From an uncultured Pirellulaceae bacterium (GTDB lineage Bacteria > Planctomycetota > Planctomycetia > Pirellulales > Pirellulaceae): DNA of 64,000 nt. The stretch lies in NCBI GenBank assembly GCA_938036435.1, contig CALHPU010000118.1, positions 1 to 64,000 of the forward strand, read 5' to 3'. The position numbers and the translations under genes were made by a program. This document shows, in pieces, positions 34,840 through 44,239 of this stretch (its first letter is position 1; the number at the start of each line of letters is the position of its first letter). The notes below the pieces were generated by a model. It searched no databases and was not told the DNA's origin. It worked only from the letters and a program-made list of their open reading frames with translations.

Positions 34840-37800
34840 TTACACCTGCCTGATTTTGGCGAATTGTTTCTCCAATCGCTTGGCTGAAACCGTAATGCTC
34901 GTCCCGAGCGACTGAGCAAACAACGATACGCGGTACTCTTCGATCATCCAGCGAAAGTGGTCAAGCTCGGGATCCACTAGCGACTGAGCATCATGGCGTA
35001 CTTTCAGTTCATGATACTTTTGAAGATAGTGCTCAATCTCCGCTGTTTGCATTTTGTCTTTGTCGACCGGTGTAGAAGACAGTTTGTCAACGCGAAACCC
35101 AATCGCCTCGAAGAATCTCGGATACTCGACCAACCAATCCCAAGAGGTTTCCGACAGAAACTGTCCCTCAGTCAGCAATGCTATTTGAGCGCGAATATCA
35201 CCTTTGACCGGACTCCGAGCGGCCGGAATATCTTCTATCTGCAAGAACGCTTGATGTACCGACGCCGACAGCCGGGGCAACCAACGTGATACTTCATGTG
35301 CGGCCTTACTCAATTGCTCCCGCGCACCTTCCTGAAGCGTTTCAAATTCGCCGACGGTGCGTGGGATCTTCTTTAGGTGCACAAACGCAACGCGCACAAT
35401 CAAATCTCCCAACTGCTTGCGTAACTGCTTCGATGGAATAATTCTCGACAGCTTAAGAGCATGCTGCTCTATATTTGACATCCCACTGACTTGCGCCCGC
35501 ACACTTTTCTTATGCAAGACCGCCAGCAAGCGTACCAATCCCTGCCGCGTCACTTGATCGCTGGCAACGCGTGAATCGACAAGTCGCAAACCGACTGTTT
35601 CTTCCTGATCGACGATCGCGGGAAAAGCAGACAGCTGTGTCGCTCCACGCGTGATGGTAATCTCTTTTGGGAATTCGTCCCAATCCCAAGTGACAATTCC
35701 ATCACGGTGCCAATCGGAATCTGATACTTCAACGACATTGCTGGCATGTTCGGCCCCCAATTCCTCACGTAATTTTGCCACCGAACGCCCCTCGGCAATC
35801 ACGTTCCCCTCTTCGTCGGTGACCTGAAGATTGACGCTCAAATGATCCGAAACCTTTTCAAGCTTGAACATGGCTGGCGTCACGGGAAGACCACCAATAC
35901 GCGTCAGCTGCGCGGCGACAGCCTGGTTGAAAAATCCACTGCCGAAATTGATTTTCTCAACGACCTCGTCCGCCGTTTCCGGGGCAGGCACGAGATTCCT
36001 GCGAATCTGTTTTGGGAGGCTACGAATCAGCGCAATCACGCGATCCTTCATTAACCCCGGCACCAACCAGCCAGTCTGAGCATCATCTAGCTGCCCCAGC
36101 CCCTCCACTGGAATCTTGATCGTAGCGCCGTCGTCGTTGGCCCCCGGCGTGAACTGATAGTTAACAGGAATCTGCATCGTTCCGACGAGCACTTGATCGG
36201 GATAGAGATGCTGCGAATCTTCTAAATTGGCCCCGGGCAATATATCCGCGCGTGTCATTCGCAGCTGCTGATCCAATTCTGGCGTGTCCTTAATCACACG
36301 ATTGAGCGAACGCTGATCAAAAACATCCTCGGGCAACTTCGATTCGTAAAACAAGACAACATCATTGGGGTCGATGACCAGATCGCGGGCGCGTGTTTTG
36401 GCCGCTTCACCAGTAAGTTCCTCTATCAACCATTGATTGTGTACGCGAAAGTCTTGGCTGCCAGTGAACTGATCTGTCGCTAACCCGTCACGAATGAATA
36501 TCTCGCGCGATGCAGCCGGATCAATCTTCCCGTAGTGGATAGCGCGGCCTGCGACCACTGGCAACCCAAACAAACTCACGTGCTCCGACGCCATCACGGA
36601 TTGCTGTTTTTTACTGAACCGCGGATCGGCATAGCGGCGTTTGACAAGGTGACCGGCGATCGGTTCAAGCCAATCGGAATTGATCTTCGCACAAACTCGA
36701 CCGTACGTTTTGCTGGTCTCGACAATTTCGCTGACCATGACCCACTTGGGTTTGCCGCCAAAAATGCAGGATCCCGGCCACAGGTTGAACTTGATCCCGC
36801 CAGCACCGGTGTACAGATGCTTGTCGCTCAACATCGCTGTTCCTGAGAGCAATCCCGTCAGCAGACTGCGATGAATCGCATCGTAGTCATTCCGACGCTT
36901 GGTGGGTTTAAGTCGTTGCGATGCGACGGTCGATTTGAGCTGTCGATAAATGTCCTCCCACTGCCGCATCAGTGAATACGAGAGAAAATTTTGTTGGCAA
37001 GCTTTCTTCAGGCGTCCACGTGAAAGATCTTTTTTCAATTGATGGTAGAAATCCCAAACGTTCAACAGAGCGATAAAGTCCGATCGTTCGTCGGCGAACT
37101 GCTCGTGGGCCTCATCAGCCGCTTTCTGTTTCTCGACCGGCCGGGATCTTGGATCTTGAATTTCTAGCGCTGCGGCAATGATCAAAATCTCGGCCAACGC
37201 TCCCTCTTTATCGGCCGCAAAGATCATGCGGCTGATGCGTGGATCGACAGGCAGCCGCGCGATCTTGCGTCCCAGCGATGTCAAGTTTCGTCGGTCATCG
37301 ATCGCACCAATTTCGAAAAGTGTTTTGTAGCCGTCGTTGATCGCATCCGGACGCGGCGGGTCAATAAACGGAAACTGTTCGATCGCTCCAAGCTTCAGTG
37401 CGAGCGTCTGTAGAATCACTGACGCCAAATTCGTTCGGCGTATCTCTGGCACCGTAAAGTCGATGCGTTGAAGAAAATCTTCTTCAGAGTAAAGCCTGAC
37501 ACAGACTCCCGGCCCGATCCGCCCACAGCGGCCGGCGCGCTGGTTAGCCGATGCCTTTGACACCGCCTGAATCGGTAACCGTTGGACTTTGCTGCGAGGT
37601 GAGTAATGACTGATTCGCGCGGTGCCAGAATCGATCACAAATCGAATGCGTGGAACCGTCACCGAAGATTCGGCGACGTTGGTCGCTAAGACGATCCGCC
37701 GCTGCTTTCCCGGATTGAAAATCAGATTCTGTTGATCCGTGGAGAGCCGCGCGTAAAGCGGCAACACTTCCGTCTGGCGTCCTTTGAGATGCGTGTTGCG

Positions 37801-38745
37801 AAGTTTCTTTGCCGTAGAACGAATGTCGCCTTCGGTCGGAAGAAAGATCAACATATCGCCATCGTCTTCTTCGGCCAGTTGCTGGCAGGTATCAGCGATG
37901 TGGTCGTAGAGATCGATCTGTTTGGCATCTTCAGTCTCCTGGGGCCGATAGATGATCTCAACTGGATAGGTTCGACCTTCCACACTAATGACGGGCACTG
38001 GTGTTCCAGTGGCCTCCTCGAAGTGCCGTGCAAAACTATCTGTGTTGATTGTCGCCGAAGTAATCACCAGCCGCAAATCAGGGCGCTTGGCCAGAATACG
38101 AGCCAAACTGCCCAGCAAAAAATCAATATTCAATGAGCGCTCATGTGCCTCGTCGATGATGATCAGATCATAGCGATCGAGAAACCGATCCGTTTGCGTT
38201 TCGGCCAGCAGAATTCCGTCAGTCATTAGTTTGACGTACGTGGAATCGGATGTTTTGTCGTCAAAACGAATCTTGAAACCGACATCCGTTCCTTGCGACG
38301 ATCCTAACTGAGAGGCAATGCGCGCCGACACGCCACGCGCCGCGATCCGCCGCGGTTGTGTGTGACCAATGAAGCCCGAGATACCAAACCCTGCCTCCAG
38401 TGCAATAAGTGGAAGCTGTGTTGATTTTCCACTGCCCGTTTCGCCGCTGATGACGACGACCTGATGCTCGATGATGGCGTTGGCGATCTCGTCCTTGCGC
38501 TGGTAGATCGGAAGCTCGGTATCGAATTTTAGATTTGGGACCCGTTGCTTTCGATCTTCCAAACGTTGTGCTGATGTCGACACCGCCTCGAAAAGTTGCT
38601 GCAGCACCTCTGGTGTACGCGCTGAGGCTTTCAGCTTTTTGATCCGGCCAAACTCTCTGCGCAGGCGAAACCGATCAGACTGCATCGTCGATTCGATTAA
38701 CTTGCCAATCTTCGGTAGGTCTAGCGTGGAGTGTTGGTCGTCCAA
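34840..38745 (-). CDS. hrpA: ATP-dependent RNA helicase HrpA
   Basis: 1301 residues, matching full-length bacterial HrpA. DEAH helicase core: motif I VISGETGSGKSTQLPLIAL near residue 95, motif Ia TQPRRIAARGVSAR, motif II IIDEAHERSLN, motif III ITSATINTD, motif VI NQRAGRCGRIGPG. After the core come the HA2/OB regions and the long bacterial C-terminal domain (DUF3418-like). HrpA helps rescue stalled or collided ribosomes and unwinds mRNA. It stands alone, 95 bp after the scramblase-like stop to its right and divergent from nothing nearby. Confidence 0.95.
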   Translation of the reverse strand: MDDQHSTLDLPKIGKLIESTMQSDRFRLRREFGRIKKLKASARTPEVLQQLFEAVSTSAQRLEDRKQRVPNLKFDTELPIYQRKDEIANAIIEHQVVVISGETGSGKSTQLPLIALEAGFGISGFIGHTQPRRIAARGVSARIASQLGSSQGTDVGFKIRFDDKTSDSTYVKLMTDGILLAETQTDRFLDRYDLIIIDEAHERSLNIDFLLGSLARILAKRPDLRLVITSATINTDSFARHFEEATGTPVPVISVEGRTYPVEIIYRPQETEDAKQIDLYDHIADTCQQLAEEDDGDMLIFLPTEGDIRSTAKKLRNTHLKGRQTEVLPLYARLSTDQQNLIFNPGKQRRIVLATNVAESSVTVPRIRFVIDSGTARISHYSPRSKVQRLPIQAVSKASANQRAGRCGRIGPGVCVRLYSEEDFLQRIDFTVPEIRRTNLASVILQTLALKLGAIEQFPFIDPPRPDAINDGYKTLFEIGAIDDRRNLTSLGRKIARLPVDPRISRMIFAADKEGALAEILIIAAALEIQDPRSRPVEKQKAADEAHEQFADERSDFIALLNVWDFYHQLKKDLSRGRLKKACQQNFLSYSLMRQWEDIYRQLKSTVASQRLKPTKRRNDYDAIHRSLLTGLLSGTAMLSDKHLYTGAGGIKFNLWPGSCIFGGKPKWVMVSEIVETSKTYGRVCAKINSDWLEPIAGHLVKRRYADPRFSKKQQSVMASEHVSLFGLPVVAGRAIHYGKIDPAASREIFIRDGLATDQFTGSQDFRVHNQWLIEELTGEAAKTRARDLVIDPNDVVLFYESKLPEDVFDQRSLNRVIKDTPELDQQLRMTRADILPGANLEDSQHLYPDQVLVGTMQIPVNYQFTPGANDDGATIKIPVEGLGQLDDAQTGWLVPGLMKDRVIALIRSLPKQIRRNLVPAPETADEVVEKINFGSGFFNQAVAAQLTRIGGLPVTPAMFKLEKVSDHLSVNLQVTDEEGNVIAEGRSVAKLREELGAEHASNVVEVSDSDWHRDGIVTWDWDEFPKEITITRGATQLSAFPAIVDQEETVGLRLVDSRVASDQVTRQGLVRLLAVLHKKSVRAQVSGMSNIEQHALKLSRIIPSKQLRKQLGDLIVRVAFVHLKKIPRTVGEFETLQEGAREQLSKAAHEVSRWLPRLSASVHQAFLQIEDIPAARSPVKGDIRAQIALLTEGQFLSETSWDWLVEYPRFFEAIGFRVDKLSSTPVDKDKMQTAEIEHYLQKYHELKVRHDAQSLVDPELDHFRWMIEEYRVSLFAQSLGTSITVSAKRLEKQFAKIRQV

Positions 38746-38884
38746 AGCAATGGTCGCTGGTGGCTGGAATTACGATTGGGTGGCGGAACGTCGCGAGCTT
38801 CAACAAGGGCGTCGAAAAAAGCAAAACGGCCCCGCAGTGTAACTGGGGACCGGATCATTGTCTTTAGATTTTGCCGATTGAAAA

Positions 38885-39472
38885 CTACTCTTTCAACACC
38901 ATGTCGATACACATGACGGCAGCTAGGATCAATTGACGCACCGGCTGGTTCGGGGGAACGTCTTCCGAAATCTGCAAAACGTAGTTATCGGCCGAAGTAA
39001 ATAATTCCTTACCAAGCCCGGACCATTTTTTGGTGACCGTTGCCAGTTCTGCAGTCCCGCTGAGAAATTTGAATTCCCAGCTGGTCCATTTGCCTTTGAG
39101 ATCGCACAACTTCTGGTCGTTGGCGTCGAGCACGCTGAAGGCTCCGCCGATCGAAAAAAACTTTTGCTTGAAGCCGCCAATCTTTTGGTTTTGTTCGTCG
39201 AAGACTTCCACCTTGGAAACAAACAAAGAAACACCACGCTTGATCGTAATGATCGAGCGGCCGTCAGGCAGTTGAATCTGGATTTCGAACGGCGTGTATC
39301 GCTTCCAGTCAGTGAACCGGAGAAGTTTTGTGAACATCCCAAGATTTGGTTCACGGCACAGCAATAGTGGCGTACCGGTGGCAGGGTCCAGAACATCGAA
39401 GTTGTTGGCTGCTTTGAACATGCCAACGTGTTCTTTTACTAAGTATACATTTCGGGCCAGAACCGGGTTCAT
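38885..39472 (-). CDS. LURP-one/scramblase-related protein
   Basis: 195 residues. Beta-rich tubby-like fold of the LOR/scramblase family: VYLVKEHVGMFKAANNFDVL, TPFEIQIQLPDGRSIITIKR, VEVFDEQNQKIGGFKQKFFS, GGAFSVLDANDQKLCDLKGK, and a hydrophobic C-terminal helix LILAAVMCIDMVL typical of the buried or anchoring tail. Bacterial members have no settled function; some may bind phospholipid. Monocistronic in appearance. Confidence 0.8.
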   Translation of the reverse strand: MNPVLARNVYLVKEHVGMFKAANNFDVLDPATGTPLLLCREPNLGMFTKLLRFTDWKRYTPFEIQIQLPDGRSIITIKRGVSLFVSKVEVFDEQNQKIGGFKQKFFSIGGAFSVLDANDQKLCDLKGKWTSWEFKFLSGTAELATVTKKWSGLGKELFTSADNYVLQISEDVPPNQPVRQLILAAVMCIDMVLKE

Positions 39473-39572
39473 AGCGTACTCACCATCTCGCTTGTGTGTT
39501 GTTTCAGCAATATCCGCCTGCGAAACATTCTAGTCGACCGCCAAGACGAAATGTTCTGGGCGATGGGAAAAA

Positions 39573-40937
39573 CTATTGGGAAACGAGAGTCACTAATTTT
39601 GCGTCACCTTGATAGACATCTGCCATTCCTAAGGTGACTTTCTGAACCTGCTGGCCGAATGATTTGCCAACTGCTTTGTACTGAATCGCCACTTCTTGGC
39701 GAGATCCAAGGGATGCAAGCTCCCATGAGATTGTATTGTCTGCGTCATTGACCCACGCTTCGCGATCCAAGGTCGTGATCTTTATTCCTCGCGGAATGGC
39801 CAACTGCACAACGATGTTCGACGCCTCTGAGTAGTTCGGATTCTTGACAACGATCGCAAAATCGCCGGTCTGACCGGCAGCCAACATCACAGGCCCTTCG
39901 ACTGTCGCCGACAGATTGCCGTTGCCCGCAATTACTGGAGAAGCATCAGTTGACTCTGCGTGCTTAAACGAAACCAACGAGGTTCCCTCAACCGGCGTGT
40001 TGACAATAGACGTTGCCGAAGCGGTGCCAGCGAAGTTCTTCTCCGGAAGAGTTAATCCATGAAAACTGCGTTTCGTCTCAAGTGTCAGACTAGTGTCAAA
40101 TGTCACATCAAAGGTCGTTGGTTCAATTTCAACTTCAAGAATTGCTTTCGCTCCGGCCTTGAGGTCGTTGATGCGTACAATCGCATGACGGGCCGTCGAT
40201 GAAGCAGAATCAGCAACCACCTGCTTAAGAATGACTCCAGCAGGAACACGCAGATCAACGCGTGTGCTAACCGCATCCACCGTACCAATGTTCTCGACCA
40301 CAAACAGGTAACGATTCGGGTTGCCCGGCTGTACAAAAGGCGACCGAACGACAACCGACGGAGTCGTGGCAGCTAGTGGAAAATCATTGTTCATGACAAC
40401 TGCGTTCTTGCTTGTTGCCACAAGTGCGGATTTCGGCAGCGGCGTTAACATCGATGAAGGCAGTTTGGCAGTCGTCGCGACAGGCGATTGAACTGCTGAC
40501 TCCATTATGCTCTCAGCCTGTGGCACTTCCGCGGGTGTAGAGATCGGCTCAGCAGACTTAACGCCCGAAATTGCCAGCAACCTGCCAAGTTCGGCTTGGT
40601 TCACTTTGTGAGCCGGAATTTGCCTAATCGAAGGAGCAGGTTTCTGCGGAAGCTTTGGCGTAAAGACCGGACGCTGTGCAAATTTGACGATCGGAGCTCC
40701 CGGTTCTGCCATTGGCTTAAGCGGATTGTAATAACGCGATTTCCCGGCTTTTGGCACTTTCTGGGCAGCGGGATCCACATCAAAGAAAATCGATTCTTCT
40801 TTGTCAGTGCTACTGGCCACGCTCGCCGGCGGCAGTGGTAACAAAGGACTGCGGCGCTGAGCTAGCGATTCCGATACTCCGGGAGCCCAAATGAGCAAAA
40901 TGGCACAGATCGTCGTGATTTTTTTCCAAAGCGGCAT
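39573..40937 (-). CDS. Exported DUF11-repeat protein
   Basis: 454 residues from ATG 40937, preceded by AGGAG at 8 nt; the longer frame to 40967 lacks this. Signal peptide (ITTICAILLIWAPGVSESLA), a ~180-residue Pro/Ala-rich linker, then two DUF11-type beta-sandwich repeats (NRYLFVVENIGTVDAVSTRV and FAIVVKNPNYSEASNIVVQL), each with the LxVPxGV-like and WELxSLxxG-like signatures (IPRGIKITTLDRE, ISWELASLGSRQEVAIQYKA). Planctomycetes carry many such proteins, thought to be cell-surface or wall-associated. No membrane or sorting signal at the C-terminus. Confidence 0.78.
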   Translation of the reverse strand: MPLWKKITTICAILLIWAPGVSESLAQRRSPLLPLPPASVASSTDKEESIFFDVDPAAQKVPKAGKSRYYNPLKPMAEPGAPIVKFAQRPVFTPKLPQKPAPSIRQIPAHKVNQAELGRLLAISGVKSAEPISTPAEVPQAESIMESAVQSPVATTAKLPSSMLTPLPKSALVATSKNAVVMNNDFPLAATTPSVVVRSPFVQPGNPNRYLFVVENIGTVDAVSTRVDLRVPAGVILKQVVADSASSTARHAIVRINDLKAGAKAILEVEIEPTTFDVTFDTSLTLETKRSFHGLTLPEKNFAGTASATSIVNTPVEGTSLVSFKHAESTDASPVIAGNGNLSATVEGPVMLAAGQTGDFAIVVKNPNYSEASNIVVQLAIPRGIKITTLDREAWVNDADNTISWELASLGSRQEVAIQYKAVGKSFGQQVQKVTLGMADVYQGDAKLVTLVSQ

Positions 40938-41337
40938 TGAAGCGCTCCTGAGCAGGGTTTTCAGCAAATCATTAGTAAGATCACTAAAAAAAGGCCGTCT
41001 CAGCGACGGTCAAAGTAATCGTTACGAAAGTCATAATCGGAAAGAACACCTGCCGGCTACGGAAAAACCGGATTCGTCGTCAAACTTTACCAACCTTACG
41101 GTTGAAAGCTCCCGATGTTGAAATAGTCACGCTAGCACTTACGACCAATCACCTAATAACCCCCCTGTTTATTCAAGATGCACGTGAATTCTGCAAGCAT
41201 TCAAACGGTATCCACAAGGTCTGGGAACTAATTGTTCGAACCTACGACCTAAGGTGTCACAGGGGTCAGCGAAGATAGGAATAGTCAGAGAAAGCAAGTC
41301 GCTTCTCTCACGTCCCCCCATTTAAAGGATTAAAGAC
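40938..41337. other. Divergent region between the DUF11 gene and csrA
   Basis: 400 bp with no supported gene. It must contain both promoters. No convincing -35/-10 pair recognised; the last 20 bp hold the csrA ribosome site. Confidence 0.5.
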
Positions 41338-41631
41338 ATGCTTGTACTTTCACGAAAAGTAAACGACAACATCATCATCGGTGACAATATCAAGATTCAG
41401 GTCATCAAGATCAAAGGCAATACGGTCCGCTTAGGTATTGAAGCACCATCGGATGTGAAAATTCTTCGAGGCGAACTGGCACCTTATGGTGTTGCTTCGG
41501 ATCAAGAGACCGATACGAAATCTTGTCAGCAGCCAAAGCAACGATTTGCGAACAGCGCTCCAGTTGTCGAATTCGAAGTGACGACAGAAGAGCTCGAAGC
41601 GTTACCCAATCCGTTTGCTCACGCAGGCTAA
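41338..41631 (+). CDS. csrA: Carbon storage regulator CsrA with extended C-terminus
   Basis: 97 residues; the first 60 are CsrA (MLVLSRKVNDNIIIGDNIKI, IKGNTVRLGIEAPSDVKILR with the RNA-contacting Arg). A ~37-residue polar extension follows, absent from most CsrA proteins. CsrA dimers bind GGA motifs in mRNA leaders and block or stabilise translation. The leader here has AAAGGATTAAAGAC directly before the ATG, so a GGA lies in its own Shine-Dalgarno, and another GGA is at about 41278, consistent with autoregulation (inference). No FliW or flagellar gene is nearby. Confidence 0.93.
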   Translation: MLVLSRKVNDNIIIGDNIKIQVIKIKGNTVRLGIEAPSDVKILRGELAPYGVASDQETDTKSCQQPKQRFANSAPVVEFEVTTEELEALPNPFAHAG

Positions 41632-41684
41632 TTGACGGGTTGTGCCCGATGCAACTGAGCCAAGATATCAGCTACCGATTTTCC

Positions 41685-41752
41685 GTAGCCGAAGTCGCGA
41701 GACTTTGGATTCCCTGAAGACAAATTATCCAATCTCTTGCGAGATCGGCTAC
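41685..41752. repeat. Inverted pair of GTAG hairpins between csrA and uvrB
   Basis: GTAG (41685-41688) then CCGAAGTC-GCGA-GACTTTGG. On the other strand GTAG (41749-41752) then CCGATCTC-GCAA-GAGATTGG. Both stems are 8 bp with one G-U pair and GNRA-like loops. The stems are the same class as those at 33285-33347 with compensated differences. Confidence 0.8.
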
Positions 41753-41816
41753 GAGAACAGGCGGATGGCAGACTTCCAATCTCTTGTGAAATGGGCAACC
41801 ACGGCTGAACGCTGCA

Positions 41817-43901
41817 TCAGTTCTGTTTTCGAGGTCGGGGCACTTTGGATCCGCGTCGTTTTGACGCCTTGCGTCCGCGTCGCTTTCCTTTTTTACCGCC
41901 AGCCGATGGCTTCGAATCAACGCTGTCTAGTGGTTGACCGATAGCATTTTTCAGCTGCCCAATGCGATCGCGTAGAATACCGGCGCGCTCAAACTCCAAA
42001 TCCTCCGCCGCCTTGAGCATCTCGGTCTGCAGTTCTTCGATCAATTCTTCAGTGATGTAAACCGTTTTGTCGTTGCGAGCCACGGCATCGGTGGCCTCTT
42101 TGCGACTACGAATTGTTTGGGCGATATCCGTGCCAATCGGTTTGATGATTGTCTGGGGTGTAATACCGTGCTCTTGGTTGTAAGCCATTTGAAGACTGCG
42201 ACGTCGATCGGTCTCTTGGATGGCGTTCTTCATCGCCGCGGTAACTTTATCGCCGTAAAGAATCACACGTGCCTTGACGTTTCTGGCCGACCGTCCAATC
42301 GTCTGAATCAGTGACGTTTCGCTGCGGAGAAATCCTTGTTTGTCAGCGTCCAAAATCGCCACCAACGAAACTTCCGGCAGGTCTAAGCCTTCACGCAACA
42401 AGTTCACACCAACCAGCACATCAAACTTTCCCATTCGCAAATCACGCAAGTGCTCGACGCGCTCGAACGCGTCCAACTCGCTGTGCATCCATTTGCACGC
42501 CACTCCATTGTCGCACAAATACGCTGACAGATCCTCCGCCAAACGTTTCGTTAACGCCGTCACCAAAACCCGATCGCCACCGGCGATACACTGCTTGATC
42601 TCACCCAACAGGTGGGCAACCTGTCCGCTAGCCGGGACGACGTCAACGATCGGATCCAGCAAGCCCGTTGGACGAATAATTTGCTCAACCATCTCCCCGC
42701 CGGTTTGCTCTAGCTCGTAGTCATTGGGAGTAGCCGAAACATAAACGACCTCGTTTAGACGCGCCTCCCATTCCTCGAACTTGAACGGGCGATTATCCAT
42801 TGCGCTGGGCAAGCGAAATCCATGTGAAACCAGCGTCTCTTTGCGACTGCGATCGCCGGCATACATCGCGCCAATCTGCGAAACGGTAACGTGTGATTCA
42901 TCGATAAAAAGCAGAAAGTCGTCCGGGAAGAAGTTGTACAACGTCTCTGGCTGCTCGCCTTCAGCGCGACCGGCCAGATGACGGCTGTAGTTCTCGATCC
43001 CCGGGCAGTGTCCAACATTCTCTAACATTTCGATGTCAAAACGTGTTCGCGCATTGAGACGCTGAGCTTCCAGCAGTTTTCCCTCGTTTTGAAATTTCTC
43101 CAGCTGCTCTTTCAGCTCTTTCTTAATCCGCCGGACGCCCTGCTGAATTCGGTCTTCGGAGGTCACGAAATGCTTGGCCGGGTAGATGAAGATCTGATCC
43201 TCATTGGAAACACCTTCTCCAGTCAGCGGATTGATGATCGAGATCTTCTCAATTTCGTCGCCCCAAAATTCGACCCGATAGGCGAACTCTTCGTACGACG
43301 GCCAAATTTCAACACTGTCGCCACGTACGCGAAAGCGCGAACGCTCGAACGCGATGTCGTTGCGTTGATACTGGATGTCGATAAATTTTCCCAACATCTT
43401 GTCGCGGTCGATCGTTTCACCAACCTTCAACGCGACCATCATCGTTCGATAGTCTTCTGGCGAACCCAATCCGTAAATGCTCGATACGCTGGCGATGATG
43501 ATCACGTCTTTGCGACTGACCAGCGAACTGGTCGTGGCAAGCCGCAAGCGATCGATGTCTTCATTGATCGATGCGTCTTTCTCGATGTAGATGTCGCGCT
43601 GCGGAATGTAGGCTTCCGGCTGGTAGTAGTCGTAGTAGCTAACGAAGTAATGGACCGCGTTACGGGGAAAGAACTCGCGGAATTCGGAATAGAGCTGAGC
43701 GGCGAGCGTCTTGTTGTGCGAGATCACCAGCGTGGGCTTTTTCATCTCTTGGATGACGTTCGCCATAGTGAACGTTTTTCCAGAGCCCGTCACACCCATC
43801 AGCAGCTGTTTCTTTTGTCCAGCCTTTAGATTCGAGACGATTTTTTTAATCGCCTGAGGCTGATCACCGGCAGGCTTGAACTTAGATGAGAGCTTGAACA
43901 T
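41817..43901 (-). CDS. uvrB: Excinuclease ABC subunit UvrB
   Basis: 694 residues, standard length. Nucleotide-excision repair damage-verification helicase: Walker A GVTGSGKTFTMANVI at 36-43, the beta-hairpin region (YYDYYQPEAYIPQRDIYIEK), DESHVTVSQIGAMY, helicase motifs V and VI (GLDLPEVSLVAILDADKQGF, QTIGRSARN) and the UvrC-binding UVR motif near the end (ELQTEMLKAAEDLEFERAGI). A Lys/Arg-rich tail of ~35 residues follows (GGKKGKRRGRKASKRRGSK), unusual in length. No SOS box identified upstream. Monocistronic. Confidence 0.97.
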   Translation of the reverse strand: MFKLSSKFKPAGDQPQAIKKIVSNLKAGQKKQLLMGVTGSGKTFTMANVIQEMKKPTLVISHNKTLAAQLYSEFREFFPRNAVHYFVSYYDYYQPEAYIPQRDIYIEKDASINEDIDRLRLATTSSLVSRKDVIIIASVSSIYGLGSPEDYRTMMVALKVGETIDRDKMLGKFIDIQYQRNDIAFERSRFRVRGDSVEIWPSYEEFAYRVEFWGDEIEKISIINPLTGEGVSNEDQIFIYPAKHFVTSEDRIQQGVRRIKKELKEQLEKFQNEGKLLEAQRLNARTRFDIEMLENVGHCPGIENYSRHLAGRAEGEQPETLYNFFPDDFLLFIDESHVTVSQIGAMYAGDRSRKETLVSHGFRLPSAMDNRPFKFEEWEARLNEVVYVSATPNDYELEQTGGEMVEQIIRPTGLLDPIVDVVPASGQVAHLLGEIKQCIAGGDRVLVTALTKRLAEDLSAYLCDNGVACKWMHSELDAFERVEHLRDLRMGKFDVLVGVNLLREGLDLPEVSLVAILDADKQGFLRSETSLIQTIGRSARNVKARVILYGDKVTAAMKNAIQETDRRRSLQMAYNQEHGITPQTIIKPIGTDIAQTIRSRKEATDAVARNDKTVYITEELIEELQTEMLKAAEDLEFERAGILRDRIGQLKNAIGQPLDSVDSKPSAGGKKGKRRGRKASKRRGSKVPRPRKQN

Positions 43902-44239
43902 AAAGGAAGGCTAAAGCGGACGCGAGATAGGGCAAACATTACAGTTTACCCTTTCGCCGCGTTTGGTGTACCTCAATTGGAACAAATGCACTGGGCTAAG
44001 AGCCGGGCAAACTTGTCGACCACCTTCTCTTAAAGCTAGAGGGCATTTCAAAAAGCAAATTCATTGGTTATTCGCAGTGGGACCGGCCGGAATTCCTTTT
44101 GTCCCTGAGACCAATCGGACTTCTGGCGAAGTCCACTATCGGTTGTGAAATGCCCGCTAGGAATTCTGGCACGTTGCCATACACAGCCCGAGCGCACATA
44201 GGCGAATAGGCACATAGGCGAACTGTTACCAAACGAGCC
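43902..44239. repeat. Repeat-rich spacer between uvrB and the HerA-like gene
   Basis: Contains TAGAGGGCATTTCAAAA (44037-44053), repeated exactly at 46741-46757. Next is a diverged GCAG hairpin at 44075-44096, facing a good inverted GGACTTC-GCCA-GAAGTCC at 44118-44140 (head ATAG). After that GCACATAGGCGAA appears twice (44194-44206 and 44210-44222). No gene seen. Confidence 0.7.
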